A stretch of 64,000 nt of DNA from Lentzea fradiae (GTDB lineage Bacteria; Actinomycetota; Actinomycetes; Mycobacteriales; Pseudonocardiaceae): NCBI RefSeq assembly GCF_900100955.1, contig NZ_FNCC01000007.1:1-64000 (forward strand), given 5' to 3'. The notes under the pieces were generated by a model. The model ran no database searches, had not been told where the DNA came from, and was given only the letters and a program-made list of their open reading frames with translations. Positions 9,086 through 15,499 of this stretch are shown here, in pieces; within the stretch, counting starts at the first letter, position 1; the number at the start of each line of letters is the position of its first letter. The translations under genes and the position numbers were made by a program.

Positions 9086-9088
9086 GGC

Positions 9089-10072
9089 ATGATCCAGTTG
9101 ACCGACCTCATCGTCACGGTCGCTCAAGAGGCCGACGACGCCCTCACCCGCCTGGCGAAGGCGGTCGAGATGAGCGGTCAGCTGAACGAACTGGGCGACC
9201 ACCTGATCGGCCACTTCGTCGACGAGGCCCGCCGGGGTGGTGCCAGCTGGGCGGAGATCGGCGAGAGCCTCGGCGTCACCAAGCAGGCCGCGCAGAAGCG
9301 GTTCGTGCCGAGGGAGTCGCCGGAGATCAGCAAGCCGTTCATGGACCGCTACACCCAGCGGTCGCGCAGGGTCATCGCGCTGGCGCGCCACCACGCGCGG
9401 TTCAGCGAGCGGATCGGGACCGAGCACCTGCTGCTGGGGTTGCTCGACGAGTCGGGCGGACTCGCGGCCAAGACCATCGCGAAGCTGGAGGCGGGCGAGG
9501 GCAGCACACGCATCGCCGTCCTGAACCGCCTCGACGCCGAGGCCAAGCAGCGTCCGGAGAAGCAGCCGTTCACCGCGCACTGCAAGAAGGCCCTCGAACT
9601 GGCCGTGCGCGAGGCGCTTCGGATGGGCCACATGTTCATCGGCACCGAGCACATCCTGCTCGGTGTCCTCCTCGCGACCGAAGGGACCGCGGCGGACGTC
9701 CTGCACACCACCGGTGTCACGCACGCCGCCGCGGCCGCTCACGTCGAGGCCGTCGTCAACCAGGCCGTCGGCGGCTACGCCACGGGCAACCGGGCGGGAG
9801 CCGGACCGGGGAACCACCACTCCATCGCCAGCCGCTCAGCCGTCGGCCACGCAACGATCAACCAGATGGTGGTCGACCAGGCAGCGACCAGACCAGTGGT
9901 GAGCAGCCCGGCGGCGGATCAGCCGGCAGTCGCCCCGGCCTCGGTCGTCCAGCCCGCGGCCCATGAGCCGACCGCCCACCAGCCGCCGGTCAGCCAGGAT
10001 CCGGTCAGCCAGGATCCGGTCAACCAGACCTCGCCTGACGGAACCACAGCCGACCAGGCCGCAGCCGACTAG
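9089..10072 (+). CDS. HTH plus double Clp-N-domain protein, probable autoregulator
   Basis: The protein has 327 residues. Residues 1-75 form a helical region with a helix-turn-helix (SWAEIGESLGVTKQAAQKRF, about 50-69). Two Clp-N repeats follow, near 90-135 (IALARHHARFSERIGTEHLLLGLLDES) and 165-210 (ALRMGHMFIGTEHILLGVLLATEG). Clp-N repeats bind adaptors or substrates in ClpA/ClpC chaperones, but no AAA+ ATPase domain is present here. Residues 215-327 are a low-complexity Pro/Gln/Ala tail containing a direct SQDPV repeat. The HTH, the perfect dyads over its promoter and the half-site array upstream suggest a DNA-binding regulator of its own gene, possibly linked to Clp proteolysis. That function is inferred. 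Confidence 0.82.
   Translation: MIQLTDLIVTVAQEADDALTRLAKAVEMSGQLNELGDHLIGHFVDEARRGGASWAEIGESLGVTKQAAQKRFVPRESPEISKPFMDRYTQRSRRVIALARHHARFSERIGTEHLLLGLLDESGGLAAKTIAKLEAGEGSTRIAVLNRLDAEAKQRPEKQPFTAHCKKALELAVREALRMGHMFIGTEHILLGVLLATEGTAADVLHTTGVTHAAAAAHVEAVVNQAVGGYATGNRAGAGPGNHHSIASRSAVGHATINQMVVDQAATRPVVSSPAADQPAVAPASVVQPAAHEPTAHQPPVSQDPVSQDPVNQTSPDGTTADQAAAD
9988..10017 (+). repeat. Two 15-bp direct repeats inside the Clp-N gene tail
   Basis: GGTCAGCCAGGATCC occurs twice in tandem, followed by a diverged third unit, encoding SQDPVSQDPVNQ. The 15-bp period keeps the frame and matches the period of the array downstream of the gene. Confidence 0.8.
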
Positions 10073-10178
10073 ACCGCGATCACCCCGGCTGGGCACGCCC
10101 CACAGACCCGGCCGACAGGCCCCGGCCCACAGAACTCGGCCCGGTAAGGGACGTCCCGGCTGTGATCAACCCCGCCAG

Positions 10179-10285
10179 GTCACCCCGCCGGAGGCCACCT
10201 CGCTGGAGGCCACTTCGCCGGGGGCCACTTCGCCGGAGGTCACGCCGCGGAGGTCACCCCGCCTGAGGTCACCCCCGCCGGAAGC
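10179..10285. repeat. Tandem 15-bp repeat array 3' of the Clp-N gene
   Basis: About seven imperfect copies of a 15-bp unit of the form GYCACYYCGCCGGAG lie between the Clp-N stop and the hisA stop, which converge. The unit is GC-rich, without open spacers. It may be a former extension of the low-complexity coding tail or simple slippage DNA. No hairpin terminator stands out. Confidence 0.75.
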
Positions 10286-10299
10286 CGACCCGGCGGGGG

Positions 10300-11031
10300 T
10301 CAGCGGACCGCGGCGAGCGCCTGCGGGAGGGTGAACGCGCCCGCGTACAGCGCCTTGCCGATGATCGAGCCCTCGACGCCGTCACGCGAGAGCTTCGACA
10401 GCGCGACGAGGTCGTCCACGGTGGACACGCCGCCGGAGGCGATGACGGGGGCGTCGGTGCGGGCGCAGACCTCGCTCAGCAGGTCGAGGTTCGGGCCGGT
10501 CAGGGTGCCGTCCTTCGAGACGTCCGTCACGACGTAGCGGGCGCAGCCGTCGCGGTCGAGGCGGTCGAGGACCTCCCAGAGGTCGCCGCCGTCGGACGTC
10601 CAGCCGCGGCCCTTGACGCGGTGACCCTGGTCGGTGATGCGGACGTCGAGGCCGACGGCGATCTTCTCGCCGTGCGCGGCGATGGCCTTCGCGCACCACT
10701 CCGGGTTCTCCAGGGCGGCGGTGCCGAGGTTGACGCGGGCGCAGCCGGTGGCCAGGGCGGCTTCCAGCGAGGCGTCGTCGCGGATGCCGCCGGACAGCTC
10801 CACCTTGACGTCGAGCTCGCCGACGACGCGGGCGACGAGCTCACGGTTCGAGCCGCGGCCGAAGGCTGCGTCGAGGTCGACGAGGTGGATCCACTCCGCT
10901 CCGTCGCGCTGCCACTGCAAAGCCGCGTCGAGCGGCTCTCCGTAGTTCGTCTCGGTACCGGCTTCGCCCTGCACGAGCCGGACGGCGCGGCCGTCGGCCA
11001 CGTCCACAGCGGGGAGGAGTGTGAAAGTCAC
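10300..11031 (-). CDS. priA: HisA isomerase, probably bifunctional PriA (HisA/TrpF)
   Basis: This 243-residue barrel isomerises ProFAR to PRFAR in histidine synthesis. It has the catalytic aspartates in [15 protein letters not shown] and [11 protein letters not shown], and the phosphate loop VIASGGVST. Actinobacterial homologues (PriA) also isomerise phosphoribosylanthranilate, replacing TrpF. The trp operon here has no trpF, which fits a dual role. Residues that separate PriA from strict HisA cannot be judged without an alignment. ATG at 11031; hisH lies 48 bp upstream on the same strand. Confidence 0.93.
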   Translation of the reverse strand: MTFTLLPAVDVADGRAVRLVQGEAGTETNYGEPLDAALQWQRDGAEWIHLVDLDAAFGRGSNRELVARVVGELDVKVELSGGIRDDASLEAALATGCARVNLGTAALENPEWCAKAIAAHGEKIAVGLDVRITDQGHRVKGRGWTSDGGDLWEVLDRLDRDGCARYVVTDVSKDGTLTGPNLDLLSEVCARTDAPVIASGGVSTVDDLVALSKLSRDGVEGSIIGKALYAGAFTLPQALAAVR

Positions 11032-11079
11032 CCGGGAAGCCTAGCGTCCCTGGTGCGGCCGCCCTCGGCGGCCGCTCGA

Positions 11080-11724
11080 TCACGACAGGCTGGTCAGCCA
11101 GTTCTTCAGCAGGTGCGCCCCGGCGTCGCCGGACTTCTCCGGGTGGAACTGGGTGGCGCAGAGCGGTCCGTTCTCGACGGCGGCCACGAACTCGTCGCCC
11201 GCGTGGTCTGCCCACGTCACGAGCGGCGGCTTGATGTGGTCGGCTTCCTGCAGCTCCCACTTGCGCACGCCGTAGGAGTGGACGAAGTAGAACCGGGTGT
11301 CCTTGTCGAGGCCCGCGAACAGCTTGGAGCCTTCGGGGGTGCGGACCGTGTTCCAGCCCATGTGCGGCACGATCGGCGCTTCGAGGCGCTCAACGGTGCC
11401 GGGCCACTCGCCGCAGCCCTCGGTGAGCACGCCGTGCTCGATGCCGCGTTCGAAGAGGATCTGCATGCCCACGCAGATGCCGAGCACCGGGCGGCCGCCG
11501 GCGAGGCGTTCGCCGATGATCCGGGCGCCCCGCACCGAGTTGAGGCCCTCCATGCACGCCGCGTACGCGCCGACGCCGGGGACGACGAGGCCGTCCGCCT
11601 CGCGCGCCGCCTTCGGGTCTGCGGTCACCTCGACATGGGCCCCGACCCGCTGGAGCGCGCGCTCGGCGGAGCGCAGGTTGCCGGAGCCATAGTCAAGTAC
11701 GACGACACGTGCCACGACCACCAC
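11080..11724 (-). CDS. hisH: imidazole glycerol phosphate synthase, glutamine amidotransferase subunit
   Basis: HisH hydrolyses glutamine and channels ammonia to HisF. The 214-residue class I amidotransferase has its triad visible: Cys84 in [10 protein letters not shown], and His194 and Glu196 in TQFHPEKS. The conserved start [13 protein letters not shown] is preceded by several in-frame GTG codons (11724, 11721, 11715); I list the longest. Its stop is 48 bp before priA, so the two are probably cotranscribed. Confidence 0.96.
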   Translation of the reverse strand: MVVVARVVVLDYGSGNLRSAERALQRVGAHVEVTADPKAAREADGLVVPGVGAYAACMEGLNSVRGARIIGERLAGGRPVLGICVGMQILFERGIEHGVLTEGCGEWPGTVERLEAPIVPHMGWNTVRTPEGSKLFAGLDKDTRFYFVHSYGVRKWELQEADHIKPPLVTWADHAGDEFVAAVENGPLCATQFHPEKSGDAGAHLLKNWLTSLS

Positions 11725-11725
11725 T

Positions 11726-12550
11726 TTAGTCCGTCGGAACGGCTCCCTGCGTCACCGGGATGACGGGGAGCACGGCGTTGATCGGTTTCCTGCGGACGAG
11801 ACGGCGGCGCAGGCCGACCATCAGCGCCGCGGTCAGCACCAGCACCAGGCCGGCCACGAGGTAGTACACGACCATCGGGACGCTGAGCAGCATGGTCACC
11901 AGCGCGGTGAGGACGATCAGCGGGAAGACGAGTGCGAGGGGCCATCTTTGCGCGTGCGGGGCGTCAAGCGTCCGCAGGACGAGGTCCGCGCGGCCCTCCT
12001 CGGTGAGCTCCGCCACCTGCGCCACCTCGGGCAGGCCCGCGGCGCGGAAGAAGCCGGGGATGGCGTCCTCGCCGTCGTCGAAGGCGTGGAGGCGTTCGAG
12101 CGCGGCCTTCCGGCTGGCCGGCGGGTAGAGGGTGGTGAGCCGGTCGATGGCGTCGAGCTGCCACTTCTCCGTCTCGCGGAGGTTGAGCAGGCTCACGGTG
12201 GAGCGGTCGATCATCTTCCCGGCCGCACCCGACTGCTTCGCCTCCGCCGAGAGCCGCAGGACGGCGTCACGCGTGCCCCACATGGAGGCGCGGCCGAACG
12301 CGGTGGTGAAGAGGTACAGCAGGGCGGCGTCGTCGTTCCAGACGGCCAGCGCGGCACCGCCGCCGATCTTGCGCACCCCGTTCGCCATGTATCCGGCCTC
12401 GCTGAGCCTGGTGTCCGGAGGAGGCAGCAGCACCGTGCCGGACTGCACCGGGACGAGCGCCGCGGGGCCCACGTTGCCGCTGTGCATGGCCTTCTGCAGC
12501 TCGGCGGCGTTCAGCGGGGTCCAGATCAGCATTCTCACGATCCACATCAT
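11726..12550 (-). CDS. membrane protein of unknown function upstream of hisH
   Basis: A protein of about 274 residues, if it starts at the tandem ATG-ATG at 12550/12547. A third ATG at 12532 is also possible, and no start has a good Shine-Dalgarno. The N-terminal two-thirds are soluble and rich in helices ([52 protein letters not shown]). Two adjacent membrane segments near residues 205-250 are followed by a basic [11 protein letters not shown] stretch. I recognise no family. It ends one base before the hisH start region, so it may head a membrane gene-hisH-priA transcript. Confidence 0.7.
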   Translation of the reverse strand: MMWIVRMLIWTPLNAAELQKAMHSGNVGPAALVPVQSGTVLLPPPDTRLSEAGYMANGVRKIGGGAALAVWNDDAALLYLFTTAFGRASMWGTRDAVLRLSAEAKQSGAAGKMIDRSTVSLLNLRETEKWQLDAIDRLTTLYPPASRKAALERLHAFDDGEDAIPGFFRAAGLPEVAQVAELTEEGRADLVLRTLDAPHAQRWPLALVFPLIVLTALVTMLLSVPMVVYYLVAGLVLVLTAALMVGLRRRLVRRKPINAVLPVIPVTQGAVPTD

Positions 12551-12725
12551 TCCGCGTCGGCCGTTCGCGCCCACACGGACATGCCCGGCACGTCCCTTCT
12601 CCCGGCCCGAAGAAGCATCGAGGGCAGGGCTGGACCCGCGCACCCACTTGGCGCGGTCGTCTCCGTCCACATCAGACCAAGCCCCGACCCTGATCAGCGC
12701 CGTCCGCGGACGGCCACACGCGGGA

Positions 12726-12760
12726 TGTGCACGATCAGGCATCTTGCCTGATCGTGCACA
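12726..12760. repeat. Perfect 15-bp inverted repeat with 5-nt loop
   Basis: Arms TGTGCACGATCAGGC (12726-12740) and its exact complement (12746-12760) flank ATCTT. It lies in the 279-bp gap between the transketolase C-half stop and the next membrane gene, both on the minus strand. No T-run follows on either side, so it is not a standard intrinsic terminator. An operator or a transcript-end hairpin are both possible. Confidence 0.7.
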
Positions 12761-12829
12761 CACCCGATTCTCAAACGGCGCGGGACGGCGCGCCGGTCCA
12801 GTCATCCCCCATGACCGCGAACATGCTCT

Positions 12830-13723
12830 TCACCCCCTGAAGAAACTCCTCACGGCGCCCCCCAACCCGACCACGTCCAGGTCGTGCGCCGCGTCGTGGT
12901 CCTCGGCAGTGCCGTAGTTGCGGAGCTCCGCGTGTCGTTTGACGCCTACACAACGCAGTCGGTGCGGAATCTGTTGCATCGCCACCGACACGAGATGCGC
13001 GGAGGTTCCCTCCAGGTACGGCTCGACCACCATGATGTCGGCGTGGTCCGTCTCCTCGACCGCCTTGCGCAGGCCGTCCGAGTCGAACGGCCGGACCGTG
13101 GCCGCGTAGAGAACCGTGAGGTCGGCGTTCTCGGATTCGACGGCTTTGAGGACACGGTCGAGCATCGGTCCGACGGCGACCACGACGCCCCGCTTCCCGT
13201 GGCGCAGCTCGGTGAACCCCTCACCCACCGGGTGCGCCTGTGCGTTCTCGTGCAGCGAAAGCCTGATGTAGACCCGGTTGTCGTCCTTCAGCGCTTGACG
13301 CAGCAGCGGCGTCACCTCGTCCGCGTGCCCCGGCACGTGCACGGTCCAGCCGGGAAGCGTGTCGAACAACGCCACGTCGCCGGGTGACTGGTGGGTGCGT
13401 CCCCACACGGGGTCGTCGTAGGAGCCTCCGATGCTGACGAAGACCGCGCCCACGTCCTGGTGACCGATGTCGAGCTTGATCTGTTCGTACGGCCGCTCGA
13501 CGAGGAACGGGGCGTAGCTGTGCACGACGGGCCGCAGTCCGGTCAACGCCAGACCGCCCGCCACGCCGACCATGGTCTGCTCGCGGATGCCGACGTCGAT
13601 GACGCGTTCGTGTTCCTGCGGGAACTCGTTGCTGGAGATGACGGCGGTGACGACGGCGACCCGAGGGTCGCGGTCCAGCTCCTCGTTGACGGTCCGGACG
13701 AACGCCTGGCGCATCGTGGTCAT
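12830..13723 (-). CDS. transketolase, C-terminal half (split enzyme)
   Basis: This 297-residue protein carries the pyrimidine-binding and C-terminal domains of transketolase-like TPP enzymes: DVGIREQTMVGVAGGLALTG with the cofactor-activating Glu, VSIGGSYDDPVWGRTHQSPGDVALF, and a C-terminal domain from about residue 175. Its ATG overlaps the TGA of the N-terminal half (TGATG), so the two subunits are coupled. Split transketolases of this size are known in archaea and some actinobacteria, and they act on sugar phosphates or related ketoses. The substrate here is not certain. The gene reads divergently from soxR. Confidence 0.9.
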   Translation of the reverse strand: MTTMRQAFVRTVNEELDRDPRVAVVTAVISSNEFPQEHERVIDVGIREQTMVGVAGGLALTGLRPVVHSYAPFLVERPYEQIKLDIGHQDVGAVFVSIGGSYDDPVWGRTHQSPGDVALFDTLPGWTVHVPGHADEVTPLLRQALKDDNRVYIRLSLHENAQAHPVGEGFTELRHGKRGVVVAVGPMLDRVLKAVESENADLTVLYAATVRPFDSDGLRKAVEETDHADIMVVEPYLEGTSAHLVSVAMQQIPHRLRCVGVKRHAELRNYGTAEDHDAAHDLDVVGLGGAVRSFFRG

Positions 13724-14385
13724 CAGTCGCCCCTCTCGATCTTGGCGATGACCGCGTGCGGGCGGTCGTGCGGTGCGGTCAGCGCGGCGAAGAGGGCTTC
13801 GTGGTCGCGCCCGTCGACCTCGGCGGTCTGCCAGCCCTCGACGGCGAAGCGCCGGGCGATGCCTCCGGGCCACCCGTACATCGCGGAGTCGTTGTCGACC
13901 ACGACGGCGGTGAGGTTGGCGACGCCGAGCCTGGCCGCCACCGCGATCGCCTCGTGGTTGCTGCCCTCGTCCAGCTCGCCGTCGCCGACCAGCACGAACG
14001 TGCGCCCCGCGCTCCCGCCGATCCGCTGGCCGAGCGCTGTGCCGACCGCGATCGGCAGGCCGTGGCCGAGCGAGCCGCTGCTGATCTCCACGCCGGGGAC
14101 GAGCACCCGGTCGGGGTGCTGGCCGAGCGGACTGTCCCACGACGTCCAGCCGTCCAGTGTGGACTCGTCGATGAACCCCTTCTCGGCGAGGACGGCGTAG
14201 TAGGCCATCGGCCCGTGTCCCTTGGACAGCAGGAACCGGTCGCGGCCGGGGTCGTCGGCGGTGGCGGGCGTGACGTTCAGGACGCGGTCGTAGAGGACCC
14301 AGAGCACGTCGATCGTGGAAGCCGCCGCCCACTCGTGCTTCTCGTCCCCGGCCATCCTCGCGAAGAGCTCCGGTATTCGTCGCAT
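13723..14385 (-). CDS. transketolase, N-terminal TPP-binding half (split enzyme)
   Basis: This 220-residue protein has the thiamine pyrophosphate domain: KGHGPMAYYAVLAEKG, SGSLGHGLPIAVGTALG, and the metal/TPP motif VLVGDGELDEGSNHEAIAVAA. It ends in ERGD just where the C-half begins, so the gene pair equals one full transketolase cut in two. The first ATG (14385) lies 55 bp from the divergent soxR start, next to a MerR-type dyad. Likely role: non-oxidative pentose phosphate exchange or a specialised ketol transfer. Confidence 0.9.
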   Translation of the reverse strand: MRRIPELFARMAGDEKHEWAAASTIDVLWVLYDRVLNVTPATADDPGRDRFLLSKGHGPMAYYAVLAEKGFIDESTLDGWTSWDSPLGQHPDRVLVPGVEISSGSLGHGLPIAVGTALGQRIGGSAGRTFVLVGDGELDEGSNHEAIAVAARLGVANLTAVVVDNDSAMYGWPGGIARRFAVEGWQTAEVDGRDHEALFAALTAPHDRPHAVIAKIERGD

Positions 14386-14400
14386 GGGACCAACTCTTCA

Positions 14401-14420
14401 ACCTCGACCATGCTGGAGGT
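14401..14420. promoter_or_regulatory. MerR/SoxR-type dyad between soxR and the split transketolase
   Basis: ACCTC-N10-GAGGT forms an inverted repeat, extended weakly by CTTCA on the left and CAAG on the right. On the minus strand it follows a TTGACC -35 (14417-14422 reversed) with a long spacer before the transketolase start. That is the arrangement MerR-family activators use. Binding by the adjacent SoxR is inferred. Confidence 0.55.
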
Positions 14421-14440
14421 CAAGCGGTTACCATGATCGG

Positions 14441-14905
14441 GTGAGCAAGCTGCCGGAACTGCTGACCATCGGCCAGGTCGCCGAGCGCAGCGGTGTCCCC
14501 CACACCGCACTGCGCTTCTACGAGGACAGGGGCCTGATCGGCTCCGTCCGCACCGCGGGCAACCAGCGACGCTACCAGCGCTCGGTGTTGCGCCGCCTGG
14601 CTTTCATCCGCACCGCGCAACGCGTCGGCCTGACCCTGGAGGACGTCCGCGACGCACTGGCGCAGCTGCCGGACAACCGCACGCCCACGAAGTCCGACTG
14701 GGAACGCCTCTCCCGCTCGTGGAAGGCGGAGCTGGACGCGCGCATCGACGCCCTGTTCCGGCTGCGCGACCGGCTCACCGGCTGCATCGGCTGCGGCTGC
14801 CTGTCGCTGCGCAGCTGCGCGTTGCAGAACATCGACGACGAACAGGCGTCGCACGGACCCGGCGCACCCAAGCTCAAGCCCGCCCTCGAGGGCGGCACCG
14901 CCTAG
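14441..14905 (+). CDS. soxR: redox-sensing MerR-family activator SoxR
   Basis: The 154-residue protein has a MerR winged helix (LTIGQVAERSGVPHTALRFYEDRGLI), a dimer helix, and the [2Fe-2S] ligand motif CIGCGCLSLRSC (Cys115, 118, 120 and 126; CX2CXCX5C), as in E. coli SoxR. SoxR is activated when redox-cycling compounds oxidise its cluster. The start is GTG at 14441, 6 nt after a TACCAT -10, so it is probably leaderless. It reads away from the split transketolase, with a MerR-type dyad between them. Confidence 0.96.
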   Translation: MSKLPELLTIGQVAERSGVPHTALRFYEDRGLIGSVRTAGNQRRYQRSVLRRLAFIRTAQRVGLTLEDVRDALAQLPDNRTPTKSDWERLSRSWKAELDARIDALFRLRDRLTGCIGCGCLSLRSCALQNIDDEQASHGPGAPKLKPALEGGTA

Positions 14906-14973
14906 AAACCTCACGGCGAGAAGGTGGCTTCGCGGCAAAACGGGTGGACACGCTGTGGTTTCCTGAGAACCAA

Positions 14974-15498
14974 ATGGAAAACGAGAGAATCGTCCGCCTG
15001 TCGAAGCGGATGTCCAAAGCGCTGCGGCACCAGCCCGAGCGCGTCGGCCTCACCCTGGACGCGGCCGGCTGGGTGCCGGTGGCCGACCTTCTGACCGCAC
15101 TGCGCATCTCCGCCGAGGAGCTGCGGGAAGTGGTGGAGCGCAACGACAAGAAGCGCTTCACGATCGAGGGCGACCGCATCCGGGCCAACCAGGGGCACAG
15201 CGTCGAGGTCGACCTCGGCCTGCCCGTCGCCACGCCGCCGGACGTGCTGTTCCACGGCACGGTCGCGCAGCACCTCGACGGCATCCTGCGGGACGGGCTC
15301 CGGCCCATGTCGCGGCACGACGTGCACCTGTCGCCGGACCGGGAGACGGCCCGGCGGGTCGGGGCTCGGCGTGGGCGGCCGGTGATCCTGCTGGTCGACG
15401 CCCTCGCCATGCACCGGGACGAGCACGAGTTCCGCCTCAGCGCCAACGGGGTGTGGCTCACCCGGCACGTTCCCGCGAGCTATCTGCGGACGGACTGA
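14974..15498 (+). CDS. kptA: RNA 2'-phosphotransferase (KptA/Tpt1 family)
   Basis: KptA/Tpt1 transfers an internal RNA 2'-phosphate to NAD+, forming ADP-ribose 1'',2''-cyclic phosphate. This 174-residue protein has family marks: SKRMSKALRHQPERVGLTLDAAGWV, RANQGHSV, LFHGTVAQHLDGILRDGL, MSRHDVHLSPDRETARRVGARRGRPVIL, FRLSANGVWLT. In eukaryotes the enzyme finishes tRNA splicing; in bacteria, which lack that pathway, its substrate is unknown. ATG at 14974 is used; GTG at 14944 is in frame. It follows soxR by 68 bp and converges on the TIR-WD40 gene, with stops 1 bp apart. Confidence 0.95.
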   Translation: MENERIVRLSKRMSKALRHQPERVGLTLDAAGWVPVADLLTALRISAEELREVVERNDKKRFTIEGDRIRANQGHSVEVDLGLPVATPPDVLFHGTVAQHLDGILRDGLRPMSRHDVHLSPDRETARRVGARRGRPVILLVDALAMHRDEHEFRLSANGVWLTRHVPASYLRTD

Positions 15499-15499
15499 G

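Noticed and set aside
8616..9088. CRISPR array or coding region in the half-site cluster
   Set aside because: There are no equal-length repeats with unique spacers, so CRISPR is excluded. Small open frames here (for example 8779-9063) translate the repeats themselves and have no coding character.
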